Source of the DNA: Excoecaria cochinchinensis
Lineage: Eukaryota > Streptophyta > Magnoliopsida > Malpighiales > Euphorbiaceae
Reading direction: 5' to 3'
DNA: 64,000 nucleotides
Assembly (NCBI GenBank): GCA_947683425.1
Contig: CANTUQ010000008.1
Span: forward strand, 3,263,501-3,327,500
The notes below the pieces were generated by a model, which worked only from the letters and a program-made list of their open reading frames with translations, was not told the origin of the DNA and did no database searches. The first letter of the stretch is position 1. Each line of letters opens with the position of its first letter. Positions 1-12,448 of this stretch are shown piece by piece. Made by a program: the position numbers and the translations under genes.

Positions 1-1619
1 ACTTTAAATACCTCTTTTCCAGTTGAAATGCAGCCATTAATGTCTTGACATACACCCCGATTCGTTATTTTGTACAAAACCATGCGAGTCCTTGGATCAA
101 TAGCCTATAAAGAACACAATGAATAAACACTTCCCAAAAAAAAAGAGAACGGTTTCAGAGTGAGAATATTTAAGCATGATGATGGCTAAAGCAGCATTCA
201 CAACTAGAATATAACTCAGATAAAGACATGTAAACTCACAAACAAAAGTTATAGTTATCAGATTGCAATTTCCTTTTTGTTTTCAAGGCAAGATAGAAAG
301 AAAGCATGGTGAGAACACCAAAGCTGATGACCAAGGTAATAATGAAACAAAAGACAGTAATAGCAAATCCAAATAAAAACTCACAGTATATGAATTCTCA
401 AACCATTGTCCCCCAGTTGATTTCAGCAAACTTTTAAACAAATTTCTAACAATATATATATATATATATATATTTACTCGGAAGGTTGAATTGACAAATT
501 TTCATCAGCTTACCAATTCAACTAAAATATATATATATATATATACAGCTTCATAATCTTCTTTCGAGTCCAATGAACACACTGGGAAATGAAAATCTTT
601 ACTAGGTTTTAGCAGCAAATATTCAAACAACGCCCACAACCATTAACACATATGGTGGAGACATGTGTATTGTTAATACTATAGCATTGACAACTTGATA
701 TATTGGGCGGGTTGCTAAAACTAACTTGTCATGCTTTGAGTTAGAGAAATAAAATAAAATGTAAGACTTTGCTAATTAAATTGGCCAATCAGAAATTTTG
801 GGTTAGAACTTAGTTTAGCGAAACTTCAGTTTAATAATCTACCTCAATGAAAACAACAAAGAAATAACATCATATTACTTGAGGAACAACAACTTACTTG
901 AGTTCATGCTGTAGTAAAATTGACAAAAAAACACTCCTTTGCACCATTACATTTAATTTCAATTTTTTACTTAGAGCATTTCCATCATTTGTTCAAAATT
1001 TTTATCATAGTATTTGAGAGTATTTCCTACTGATTTCTGTGAAAGATAACACTGAATAAAGAAAATCAAATTCCATCTTGCTAGGTTCACTGAATTCCAA
1101 GTATAACAAGAAACACAAAACCAAATCATAACTATCTGTTAATTGGGACGAAACTAGAGGACACATCAGTAATTGCAAAGTCAGCCTCATCAAAATCATA
1201 ATAGATCAAAAGAAGCAGATGAACTGAAACTTTAATAATGGAAGAAAAAAGAACAAAGGAAAAGTAATCTCTCAAGCATTTGAGATAATTTCAGGTAGAG
1301 GAAGAGTGCAGCACGCAAAACAATAAATGTAATTTTCATATTCAAACACCCACAAGTAAATATATCTTAAAAATTTTGAACAGAAATTCCTAAAATTGAC
1401 GGGAGCAAGCCCAAAAATCTCCATAGCTAATGAATGCTCAGCATCTAACACACGCAAAATCGTAATCAAAAGTCCACAGCCTCTAACAAAACCCATACGA
1501 ACATCAAATTATTCAAGATGAAAGAAAATGTCAATTAATTTAGCATTAGCAATTCATTAAAGAATTAAAGCGCAAAACACCACAAATATTATCTTACTCC
1601 AACAATAAATATCACCAAT
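1..1619. other. AT-rich stretch without recognisable coding sequence
   Basis: Base composition is strongly AT-rich, with short (TA)n runs near 452-472 and 527-545. Open frames are short and unlike known proteins. The stretch lies downstream of the GC-rich leader on the minus strand, so an intron or body of the partial CACTA element is the likeliest reading. Confidence 0.4.
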
Positions 1620-2045
1620 TGCCGGAGAGACTGCCACTGCCGATGTGAAGTGCAGGACACCCGAAACCCATCGCCGGTGGTCACGCGCCCAAATACCCTG
1701 CCATTTGGTCAAAATCGCAATAGAAAGGAGTCGGCTTCCCTTTTTTGATCTCCCATTTTTCGACGGCTGAGGGTGATTGGTGGGTACCAAAAGGAGCACC
1801 CGCTCACCAGGAGTCTAGCGGTGCCGTTCGTTCCACCATTGGATGCCAGAGTTGGCCAGAACGGAGGAAAGAAGCTTCCGCTTCTCTATCCTGGAAACGT
1901 AGCAAAAACGGCGGAGGTGAGTGGCAGAACGGAGGGCGAAGGCGGTGGGTTGGCCGTTGCAGCGAAGGGCAAGGTCGTCGCCGGAGCTGCTCGCTCTCTC
2001 TCTCGCTTCCCTCCTCTATATATATTCCACGTTTTCCCTTTTCTT
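1620..2045 (-). promoter_or_regulatory. GC-rich leader with TATA-like box of the CACTA element (minus strand)
   Basis: This is an abrupt GC-rich island in AT-rich DNA. On the minus strand it begins with a TATATATA box near 2018-2027, then CT/GA-rich leader sequence and possible GT donors. Both other CACTA elements in the window have the same arrangement (51370-51730, and 59640-60010 in opposite orientation). Open frames across it on both strands are a by-product of high GC and are not called genes. Confidence 0.4.
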
Positions 2046-2138
2046 TCTTGTCTTAACTCTTCTTCATATTTAGACTTAGGTTATTTTTATTATTTTTTTT
2101 ATTCTTATTATTATTTTTTATTTTGTTATTTGGCTCTT

Positions 2139-2496
<358 letters not shown>

Positions 2497-2877
2497 TTTA
2501 GATACTTATTTAGATACTTTAATTTTGTAGATTCCAACAAAAATTTCGGGACATTTGTGTCAAAATTGACATTTGATAAATATTTAGCATATCGAATTAC
2601 TATTTACAATATCAAAAATTTATGTATTTTAATTTTATCATTTAGTCAAAGTTATTAATTTAAAACCCAAAAATAATATAAACAAATATTTCTTAATAAA
2701 TTTCTTTATTAATATTAATTTCAGTTCACACATCTAATATTTTCATTAAATTTTTAAATAATTGAACAATAAAAAATTTATTTTAGACAAATTAAAATTC
2801 ATTTTTAAAGTAAAAATATTAAAAATAATTAATAACTATAAGTATCTAGGCATACTTTTATTAATATTATAATCAAT

Positions 2878-3372
2878 TTTACCGACGAAATACCGACGGA
2901 TTATTCCATCTCTAAAATATCACTTTTATTTCCAAAAATTATTTTTGTATTTAAAAAATTTGAAAATTTTTTAGAGATTGATATTTCAGTCGCTATTCCG
3001 TTGCTAATTAAAGTGTGTTTAGCGACAACAAATTTAGTCACTAAATTCGTCGCAAATAAAGTCGCTACAATTGCTTCCAAATTTAGCAACTGATAAATCC
3101 ATCGCTATTTTAGCGACGGATGTTTTAGTCGCTAAATTAGTCGCAAAAATTAGCGACGAATTTTTTAGTCGCTAAATTAATCGCAAAAAAAGTGCGATAA
3201 ATTGCCACCAAAATTTAGCGACTGTTTCTTTTTTCGTCGCTAAATTAGTCGCAAAAAAATAAAAAATTAATTTTTCGATCATTTCTTAAAATGGTCACTA
3301 ATCAGTCGCTAATTAGCGACTGAAATATTACAGTCGCTAATTTTAGTTGCTAATTTGCTTTTTTTTTTAGTG
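2878..3372. repeat. CACTA subterminal repeat region and terminus
   Basis: Many direct and inverted copies of GCGACGGA, TTAGCGACTG and GTCGCTAAAT are packed into about 490 bp that ends in TAGTG. Subterminal motifs of this kind bind the element's TNPA-type protein in the En/Spm family. They match in kind the ends at 51.7-52.3 kb, 59.2-59.6 kb and 62.2-62.5 kb. Confidence 0.85.
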
Positions 3373-4464
3373 ATATATCGTTTGAGGTCTAAAAACACTC
3401 TTAACCAAATCCAAAATCATGTTGTTGGCTCACGCAATTTCTTAATATAAAGAAATTGTAATTTTTTTTTTATTAAGAATTAGTTTTCAATTAAAATAGT
3501 TCCAAACATTTAAATATTAAAATATTTTTATCCAAACAAAAATTTGCAATTTTGTTTGTTGGAAATTATTTTTCAATAAAAACAATTAGAAAAAAAAATA
3601 AATATTATACATTTTATTTGCATATTCTTTTTTCTGTTTTTTTTTTCAAGAAGACGCACTTTATATTATATGACGCCTACATGGCACTAAAATGAATCCC
3701 TCATAAATGGAAACTTTTTTTGACAAAATAAAAAATAGAATTTTATACTCACGAGTGAGCATACATCGATTAATCGGTTCATTGGAAAAAAAGAATTAAC
3801 ATCGATTTTTCAAAATTATTAACCGTTAACCAGTTCATTACATTTGGTTAACCAGTCCATCGATTTCGATTTTTTTTGGTTTGGTTAACCAATAAATTTT
3901 GGTTAACCATTAAAATTTATAACATGTAATTATAAAAAAAAAATTACACAAAATTCAATTCAATTTCAAATGTGCAAAGTAATTCAAAATAAAAATCATA
4001 AAACAAACATAATATACTAGTCAAAATTCATGTTTAACAAATTAATAGTTAATATTATAAAATAGATTTGATATTTGTTAGAAATTAGCATGCTTAATTC
4101 TAAGTAAAAAAAATTGGGCAATATTAACTGTTAAAACATAGATTCTAAAACATAAATATATATATATATATAATTTAATACTATTAAGTAAAATATGGAC
4201 ACCAATATATATGATAAAAATTAATCAGTTATTCCATATAAATGTTACTCTAAATAATTAAAGAAAATAACATAATTGATAATTCATAAAAGATCAAAAA
4301 TAAAATAAGGCCAGATGAAAGTTTTGACCCAGCCAACCATATCAGCAAGGCAATCATATCTACAATAAAAGAAACCCAATCGGACCAAGCTTAAGCACTC
4401 TAAAACTCAAGTTAGTAAGGCTTAGAGAGAAAGTAAAGAGAGTCTCAAAAATTCAATACCGAGT
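3373..4464. other. AT-rich intergenic stretch, with LTR-like leader at right edge
   Basis: No gene is visible. Positions 3755-3925 hold repeated GGTTAACC / CGATTAATCGG motifs, seen at the ends of some plant DNA transposons. Positions 4310-4464 read on the minus strand like a retroelement leader (CTCTCTAAGCC then TTACTAACTTGAG). This segment continues at 15136 once element A is removed. Confidence 0.5.
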
Positions 4465-5566
4465 TGTAGACACCGGGTCCCAAGACGGTCTAAAATTAGG
4501 ATTACCCAATGATGAGACTAAGTGCCTGTTCATAGACAAAATAAAGGTTGGAAGTGATAGTTTTCTTGTCAACATTGTTATTTAGAAAATAAATAAAAAT
4601 ATATATTTTGAAAATTAAAAATAAAAAAGTAAGGTTGGAAGTAATAGTTTTTTGTCAAAAAAAGTTTTGATTTAAAAAAAAAAAATTTCGGCAGCTCGCA
4701 GCCATCGGCGCGCGAAGGCAGGCACCCCTCGTACGCGCGACGGGATGCTCCTGGTCGCCTGCCAGTGCCCCTTTTGCCCCTTTTTCCGCTGAAAATCAGC
4801 TTTTTGCCTTCTTTTTGGTTTTTAACCCATTTTTTAAGTGTTTTTTTATTTCTAAACTATTTTCCTAATTCAATTAGGGCTTTTCTTAGAGAATGGGTAT
4901 AAATAGAACATTTTGGAGAGAGAAAATAAATTTTTTTGGAGAGAACTTTGAGAGGGTTTTCTTGAGAGAAAAACCCCATTTTTTAGAGAAAAAATTTATT
5001 TTCTCCATTTTTCTTGATTTTTTTTAGATCTAGAAAATATTTGGTGAGGTTGTATTAACTTGAGGAAGGAAAATCAAAAATCATTTTTTTTTAGTTTTCG
5101 TGTTCTTGATTTTTTGATAAAAATTCAAAATTTTTTGAATCTTTTCAAGTTTATTTTTGAATCTTGACAAGGAAAAAATAGATCGAGACACTTGCTTTCA
5201 AATCACCAAATCTGAGGGTAAAAATTCTTGGATCCACCATTTTTTATTATCTCATTTTATTTTATTTTATTTATTTATTGCATTGATAAATGTAGAAATA
5301 TTGACTTGATGAATGAATGTTTTTCTTGAGTTGAGATTTATCTTTTTTAACATCACTTTTTCTATTTTTACCCATTTTTTTGGTATGAAAATGGATAAAT
5401 GTATGTGATTGTGTGTGTGAAAAATCATATCTATTAATTTCCCTTTTTTTTGTATGATTTTTGTGATATTTTTTTTATGTTTAAATTTTATTATTTTCTA
5501 TTACCTGTTCATTTACCATCCACTTTGTTCATTTATTTAATTTCATTGGTTTATTATTGTTGATAC

Positions 5567-5642
<76 letters not shown>

Positions 5643-7003
5643 GTTATTGTTGTTGTTGTTGTTATTATTTGTTTATCGTTAGTATTATTATTGTCATTGT
5701 TATTATTATCATTACTATTATTATCATTAGTGTTATTATTATTAGTATTATTATCATCATTATTATTATTCTTATTTATATTATTACTATTATTGTTGTT
5801 GCTATTATTATTATTGTTATTATTATGTTTGCATTGTTTTGTGGGACTTCTTAATTCCTTTTGTATGTGTGTTAATTTTGTTTTATATTTCCCTTATTTT
5901 CATTATTATTTAGTTAATTTTAAAATTATTGCTAATATTTTTATTGTTGTTTTTTTTATGGGGGCTTAAAATGTGATCTTACTTGTGTGAGCATCGTCGT
6001 GACCAAATGAAGGGGTCACGACGCGTAGGATGATACATCACTTGGGTGAGACCTTACCTACCACTTGTTTATGTAATTGTATTTATTTGCAAATCAAATA
6101 GTTTTATTTGATACGCGTATCAGTTAAAAAAATTATAAAAATATTTTTATGATTAAATTGAGATTTTATTAATAAATTAGGGCCAATATCCTTGATTTTA
6201 GCCAATGAATGTAAAAATACCACGAATTAAAATGAAAAGTTAATTTTTTTCAAAATAGGAGCAATATGTCCCAATTTTTAAGCCAATATCCGAAATAACT
6301 TTTCAATCCCTTTTTAAGTGAGCATAAAGAAACCAATGTTCGTAAACCGAATAAATATCTTGACTTATGCATGTAATCCCTCTTGATTAATTTTGCTTGA
6401 TTGTCTAATTTTATGTTTATATATATGTTGCGGGCCCTTGTAATTAATTACTTTTGGAGCAATTTTATTTAGCTTTCTTTCATTTGGAGATTGTATTATG
6501 TCCCAATTTTCATTTTAATTTTGTCTAGCTTTTCTTTTCATTTGGGAGATTGTATTTGTCCCAATTTCTCCTTTGTAAATGGCATGGCTTTATGTGTTTG
6601 GCACTTTATTTACTGCTTTCATTTACCGCTTTCTCGATACTTAAAATGCGCCTTTAATAAATTGCATTAGCCGTGTGAGATGAGAGATGGAATTTTTTAA
6701 TATAAAAACTCATTTATAATTAATCAAGATATAAATAAGAGTGGAGTTTTGAACCACTCTCTGATTTAGAACATAGAGGTTAGATGACCTTTTCCAATTT
6801 CTTGTAAATTGGGTGGCGACTCCAAAATATCTCAAAGGTGGCTAAAGGTTTCATGAAGCTAGATGAACTTTCCCAATGTTCTATTGGGTAGGAATTCCAA
6901 AATGTCTCATATTACCCAAGATCAAATGATGAAACCAATCCCTTTGGGGCCCCTAAAAGCGGGCCTTCCGAAAAATGGGAGCCGCGGTTCGGCGCGCGTC
7001 ACA
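4465..7003 (+). repeat. 5' LTR of element A
   Basis: 2539 bp. It matches 12449-15135 along its length, beginning TGTAGACACCGGGTCC and ending GCGCGTCACA. It contains a (TTA)n-rich microsatellite at about 5569-5835. Confidence 0.92.
5569..5835. repeat. (TTA)n-rich microsatellite in 5' LTR A
   Basis: About 75 bases of pure TTA repeats followed by TTG- and TCA-interrupted copies. The sister LTR has a longer version at 13627-14012. The Leu/Ile frames over it are not genes. Confidence 0.92.
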
Positions 7004-7030
7004 GTGGCGACTCTGAAAGTGCCTTGGTTA
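7004..7030 (+). other. Damaged primer-binding site of element A
   Basis: Immediately after the LTR the sequence reads GTGGCGACTCTGAAAGTGCC. Element B at the same place has TGGTGACTCCACTGGGGAC followed by a segment ending in GAAAGTACC. Element A has therefore lost roughly 27 bases covering most of the presumed tRNA primer site. Confidence 0.7.
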
Positions 7031-8049
7031 AAATGTATAATTGAGTTTTTAAAGCCTAAAATTCTATCTCTTTTCGAAAATTGCATTGCATTATGCTAGA
7101 GTCTTAGATTTATATTAGTTGGTACCTTCTTTTACCCTTGTGCATTTTTGAAGCACAACCTTACGTTCACTCAATGTAGGAAAGTATTAAGGATAATCAC
7201 CAAGCCAAGCCTTGTACCATCATAGTATATCAAATGGAGACCCGTTTGGTCGTTATGCTCGTGATGAGCTAGACCCGTTGGCAGAGACCATGCTTGTGTA
7301 GCCCTAAAGTAACACTACCTAATCAAAGCTCATGTAATGGTAATAGATACTTCACCTAGGTGAAATGAACTGTAATACAATGCTTGTGATGTGGGCCATC
7401 ATGTATTAAATAAAATCAAACGAATTAAGCGGGCTTCTATCAAAGGCTTTCATGCCCCAGTGGGTCCACCTTAATTTTGTTGAAGTGTTCAAATATGTAA
7501 TGGCTGAAACTCATACGTATACTCATTCTGATAGATGTTGTGCTGCTGGTTATTTTACCATGCACTATAGGCATTCATTGGGTCTCCCGTTAACCCATGA
7601 ATTAAGCCCATCTAGGAAAGAGACTGCGTGACCTCGAGTGTAGGAGTAATAAGGGTGGAAGGATCTACTTGCCTGCATGTGGTTGTGAATGTTGCACAGC
7701 ATGCTCACGCATTATGTGTCATTCATTCGCACGTAAAATAAAAAAAATTAATTGATAAAAATAGCCAAATAAATAAAAACTCATACATTTCATTCCATAT
7801 GTGTACATTCTATTCTGTGCACACAATGTTCACATGTATATATCATCCTATGCATAAATTTATTCTATGTATAGCACGATCATGCATTATATGTCATTCA
7901 TGTATTATTCTAACTCCTTAATTTTTCAGCCACTGTAAACCATTTGCCCAAGTGATTTTAGGGTTCCGATAGTTACCTAATTAGAGGACCTTTTGTCTGG
8001 GGTTAGGATCAAGATCAAGGGCAGTTAATGGAAATTTAAATTTTAAAAA
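7031..8049 (+). other. 5' untranslated region of element A
   Basis: Noncoding leader. It shares long blocks with 19380-20270 of element B, such as the block around CTTACGTTCACTCAATGTAGG, which supports the two elements being related families. No open frame resembles a known protein. Confidence 0.7.
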
Positions 8050-8900
8050 ATGGCCAACTCTTCATAACAGACTAAAGAGACTCGTGCCCTAATTGCCCAA
8101 GAGATAGATAGAAGACTCAAAGAGCTTGAAAAGAGGTTATTGGCCATGGTTAAAGAAGAATGGATTCCATGGCGCTTGCTCTTTAAGCTCAGCTTATGGC
8201 GATTACCCTTAACCAGGTTGAGCCACCACGATCAAAAAGGCTCATATAGCAACAACCTCAATGCTTCCTTCCACTTTCGAGCTTAGGGGCAGGGCGCCAA
8301 TTAATTCACCAGTCGGGCAAGTGGAAAAGGCAAAAGGACTAGAGCCTTTACAGTCAATAGACCTTCCCAGTTCCTCAAACACCGAAAGGAAACTAGTTGG
8401 TCTTAAAGAAAAGATTATGAAGTCCAAGCTTGTAACTACCCGGGCACTTCTCAATAAGACTATTACTGACCCCACAAGTCTAGGAGTTGGTTACTGTGAT
8501 AATAGCAGTGGTACCCGAAGGACAGGGAAAGTATCAGCAACTGAGATGACTCAGAGGCACTACTCTAATTTGGGCAGACCATTGTCTTGGGTCCTTTAGA
8601 GGCTAATAAAGGAGGGGATGTTATAGCTAATGCCTCCTAAGCTCGCCAGAAACCAGGGGCAATCCAATCACAGGGCGAATCAGTATTGTGCCTTCCACCA
8701 GCACACCGGGCATTTGACAGACCATTATCAGACTTTGAGGCATTGGGTTTAAGACCTCATAGATAGTAAGCAGATCTCTGACCTAAAAAAGTGAAAAAAG
8801 AAAAGGAAGACAGATTGACTGCCTAAATGGGGAAGGAAGATAGTTCCTGCGGATGATAATGGACCATCGATTATAACATCGATGCTGGCAGGAAAAGTAG
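8050..8900 (+). pseudogene. gag relic of element A
   Basis: Begins with an ATG at 8050 and a segment of charged, coiled-coil-like residues (EIDRRLKELEKRL) that parallels element B's gag start (ELDRRLKKFEKKIL, about 20320). A stop lies five codons after the ATG and further stops and frameshifts follow; 8261-8599 is the longest residual open stretch. A retroviral-type gag coat protein is expected here by position. Identification rests on similarity between A and B and on order within the element. No zinc knuckle was seen. Confidence 0.55.
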
Positions 8901-9084
8901 ATGATAGCTGTTAGATGTTCTTTCTATTTTTTATCTATTTAACAATAATGCTTTTAATTCTAGCTTTTATTAAATGAAATGACTGGTTTTGCTTAGTTGT
9001 GTGATGTTTCTAATGATTTCATTATGCATAATCACAACCACAAGTCATTTACATTTGATATTAACTTAACGAATATTGCCTCAT

Positions 9085-9440
9085 TTAATCTCGAGATCCT
9101 GTTAGCATCTGATGTAACTTCTAAAAAGAGAATAAAATTTGAGAGAATTTAAAAAAAATGAAAAATTCTTTGCCTGGACCTACAAAGACATGCCGAGAAA
9201 TGATCAAAAAGTCACCGAACATGCTATGCCAACATATTTAGATCATGGATCAGCCAAGCAGAAGCTTAGAAGACTTAAGCCAGAATGGGCAAAAAAGGTT
9301 AAAAAGAAAGATCCACAAGCAGAAATGAGACCAAATTTCTTATCGAAACTCGACACCCGACTTGGTCAGTTAACATTGTCCCAATAGTTAAGAAGAGAAG
9401 TGCGTGTATATGTAAACTATTAAGATTTGAACAAGGCTTG
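9085..9440 (+). pseudogene. Reverse transcriptase N-terminal relic of element A
   Basis: The frame at 9139-9387 and its continuation hold FAWTYKDMP, then KQKLRRLKPEWAKK, then a degenerate YVNY-DLNKACP. These match the segment just before and into the RT palm of plant gypsy polyproteins (consensus FAWSYEDMP, KQKLRR, DYRDLNKA). Homology stops abruptly at about 9440, where purine-rich filler begins. The catalytic YxDD motif, RNase H and the first part of integrase are absent. A stop after TLSQ near 9385 also breaks the frame. Confidence 0.75.
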
Positions 9441-9555
9441 TCCAAAAAAAAAAAAGAAAATAAATGAAAAGAAAATAAATAAATAATAAAAAAAGAAGAA
9501 AAAGAGAAAAAAAAAAAGAAAACAAAAAAGAGAGAGAAGGAAAAAAACTGATATG
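9437..9555. repeat. A/G-rich filler at the pol deletion junction
   Basis: About 115 bases almost entirely of A and G, as irregular AAGAAA, AAATAAAT and GAGAGAGAAGG blocks. It sits exactly between RT N-terminal and integrase C-terminal homology, where some 2 kb of pol would be expected. Confidence 0.85.
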
Positions 9556-9599
9556 TAGATATGGCCAAGTTCATTTAGAAGAATTTGACATAGCCTTTC

Positions 9600-10272
9600 G
9601 CGCCATGTTATGTCTAATAACGGGGTGCAATTTATGGTTGAAACCAAGAAGCTACTCTAAAAGTAAAGGCTTTGTGCATCATAAGTCTTCTTCGTATCGC
9701 CCGCAGGCTAATGGGGTGGTTGAAGTGGCCAACAAAAATGTCAAGAAGATTTTGCCCAAAATGGTCCAGAACTATAAGGATTGGATAAAAAAGTTGCCTT
9801 TTGCACTCTGAGGCTAAAGAACCACTGTCATAACCTCCACAGATGCCACGCCTTATTCTTTGGCATATGGGAAGGAAGTAGTGTTGCTAGCCAATGTGAA
9901 GCTCAAGTCCTTGAGGGTAGTCATGAAAAGCCTAGATTCCAGAAGCCAATTGGACGCAGCAATGATAAGAGCGGTTGAATATGTTAGACGAAAATAGATT
10001 GCAAGCCCATTATCACAACTAGATCTATCAAAAGAGACTTGCTCGATCATTCGGTAAGAAAATTAGAAAGCACTCGCCGAGAAAGGGAGATTTAGTCTTC
10101 GAGCAACGAGACCAGGTGTTCCGGACATATGGGGTAAATTCAAGCCGACATAAGAAGGTCCATTTGTTCTCAAGAAGTTATTGTCCAAGGGAGCAGCAAT
10201 TCTGACAAACAGTGATGAAAATGAATTCGAAGAATCAGTCAGTATCGACAGACTCAAGAGGTTCCATGGCTA
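9600..10272 (+). pseudogene. Integrase C-terminal relic of element A
   Basis: The frame at 9605-9811 contains SSYRPQANGVVEVANKNVKK, the region holding the catalytic Glu of gypsy integrases (consensus YRPQTNGAVEAANKN). Further pieces follow in shifted frames: ATPYSLAYGKE (about 9845-9880), AAMIRAVEYV (about 9957-9985), KGDLVF (about 10085-10100), EGPFVLKKLLSKGAAILTN (about 10148-10205) and SIDRLKRFHG (about 10243-10270) before a stop. The order matches the Tat/Ogre integrase C-terminus. Several stops and at least two frameshifts make it nonfunctional. Confidence 0.85.
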
Positions 10273-11621
10273 AAGACTAAAAGTCAAAAGAAGAGAATAA
10301 GAGCCCCACGGGTCAAAAATCGAAAAAAGGCAACCTTGCTAAAATTGGGCACCCCGTCAAGGTAAAAACCGAAAAAAGGAATCTTGAGCAAAAATTAAGG
10401 GTAAAGAGAAAATGTTCAATCATGAAAACATGAGAGGGCTAATTAATAACAGGAGTTTGAGGCTTTCAGGATCCTTCTCGAGATTAGATAGGGTTTTGTA
10501 TTTTTGAGATTAATGCCAAATGATGATCATGTGTGATGAAATTGGACTGAAACATATGCATTTACGCAATAATATATTAATATAAGCATAGTACTTCATC
10601 TCTCATACTCAAAATGGTTTATGTTCTAGCACAAAAAGTAGTGCATTGTCTCTGCTTTGCATATGTGCAATTCAATATGTATGGCTTCTATTGCTATCAT
10701 CAGTCTGATACTTCAGCATACTCGCCCATCATCAGCTCCGAGCTAGTCTCCAGCACATTCATCGAAGTCCACATAGCCATCATTAAAAAAAAAAGAAAAA
10801 AAAAAGAAAGAGAAGAAGGCCGTTAGAGATGAAAGCCATAACCAGATCTTTAAACAAAAATTAGGCTACAGGACAGGGTGAAAACCTAAAAATAGACAGT
10901 CTATTCTACGAAAAAAAGGCCGTTAAAGATGAAAACCGTAACTGGCTCTTTAAGCAAAAGTTAGACCGAGAAGCAGGGTGAAAACCTGAAAACAGGCAGT
11001 CTATCCTATAAAAAATAAAATGAATAAAAGCCGCTAGAGTGGGTTGGATCCATTCCAGGAAAAAGTAAGGTAAAAGGTTATGTGAAAATCCCCAAAAGGA
11101 TACATTTCTCGCAAAAAAAAGCTAGTTTGAAAATCCACAATGGACGCACTACCTTTAATTAATGACTTTTGATACATGAAGCGATAAGGCGGCATCACTT
11201 AGGATGACCTCACGTCAGGTAGATAGCGCGTAATGCAGAGCATGAGCCAGAATCATGGGGGCAAAGATGTTGTACAGCTCATAACAAAAGGGCGCATGCT
11301 CATTAACCGGGAGGCAAGGATGCACACCTGATAGTTCTCTCTAAAACGATTGTAGGTTAGAGTCCCTAAGCCAAATGACACTTCTAGATCTCTGGGGGCA
11401 TGATTGAGTAGCCAAGCCGCATCCTCAATGGACCCTTAACCACCCAGGACTTGTTCTATCCATTTTTGCATGCATTTCATGTCATACAATTCTTTAGGAA
11501 ACATCTGTATATGGCCTTTTACACATGCATGCACAATCTCTTGTACACATTTTGGTCCACACAGCTTTGCAAGAAAAGTCCAAATGAAGACCATACGCAC
11601 GAAAGCGGGTCAAGGACAACT
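10273..11621 (+). other. 3' noncoding region of element A with repeated blocks
   Basis: At about 10818-11010 a block of roughly 95 bp (GCCGTTAGAGATGAAAG ... GGTGAAAACCT ... CAGTCTATTC) occurs twice. Related copies occur in element B at about 30910-31000. The segment around GAAAAAAGG ... TTGCTAAAATTGGGCACCCC is also shared with B (30487-30525). Coding signal is absent. Confidence 0.65.
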
Positions 11622-12320
11622 TCAACTCAATCGTGGTTTCACACGTCGACAAGCTGACGTTTATCAATCATGCAACTCAACCGTGGTTTCACACGTCGAC
11701 AAGGTGACATTCATCAATCACGCAACTCAACCGTGGTTTCACATGTCGACAAGCTGATGTTTATCAATCATGCAACTCAACCGTGGTTTTACACGTCGAC
11801 AAACTGACGTTTATCAATTGCGTAACTCAACCGTGGTTTCACACATTGACAAGCTGACGTTCATCAATCATGCATCTCAACCGCGGTTTCATACGTCGAC
11901 ATGCTTATATTTATCAATCACACAACTCAACCGTGGTTTCACACGTCGACAAGCTGACGTTCATCAATCACACAACTCAACCGTTGTTTCACACGTCGAC
12001 AAGCTAACATTTATCAATCACGCAACTCAACCGTGGTTTCACACATCGACAAGCTAACTTTTATCAATCGCGTAACTCAACCGTGGTTTCACATGTCGAC
12101 AAGCTGATGTTCATCATTCACGCATCTCAATTGTGATTTCACATGTCGACAAACTGACGTTTATCAATCACGCAACTCAACAGTGGTTTCACACGTCGAC
12201 AAGCTGACGTTTATCAATCACGCACCCAACTGTGGTTTCACATGTCGAGAATCTAACGTTTATCAATCACACAATTTGACCACGGTTTCACACGCTGACA
12301 AGCTGGCGAAAGCTAATCAC
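11622..12320 (+). repeat. Tandem array, 50-bp unit, about 14 copies
   Basis: The landmark CGTGGTTTCACACGTCGACA recurs every 50 bp (the block ACACGTCGAC, or ACATGTCGAC in one copy, starts at 11641, 11691 and 11741). Units vary by scattered substitutions, mostly C/T and G/A. The array lies between the pol relic and the 3' LTR. Tandem arrays in the 3' UTR are known in Tat/Ogre elements. Open frames across it exist only because the unit lacks stops in some phases. Confidence 0.95.
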
Positions 12321-12426
12321 ACCACAATCATAGGCAATAATACAGAGGGAAGATGGAAGCATCAGGTACACGCTTCTTTCCTTTTTTTTTTTTGAATTTT
12401 GGCTCACCTAGGGACCTAAACTCTAG

Positions 12427-12448
12427 GTTCCCCAAAATTGGGGGCAAC
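12427..12448 (+). other. Polypurine tract of element A
   Basis: AAAATTGGGGGCAAC lies directly before the TG of the 3' LTR, the position where plus-strand synthesis is primed. Element B has the corresponding AAACTGGGAGCAAC at 32612-32625. Confidence 0.7.

Noticed and set aside
5669..5969. Poly-Ile/Val/Leu frames that look like membrane proteins
   Set aside because: Direct translation of the TTA/TTG microsatellite inside an LTR. The same applies to 13522-14100, 17975-18178 and 49574-49807.
11622..12320. CRISPR-like repeat array
   Set aside because: The whole 50-bp unit is repeated with scattered changes; there are no unique spacers, and the context is a plant retrotransposon. It is a plain tandem array. 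The same reasoning excludes 23452-23745.
11451..12395. Frames of 68-95 codons in the 50-bp array
   Set aside because: They exist only because the repeat unit lacks stops in those phases, and they end wherever a copy mutates.
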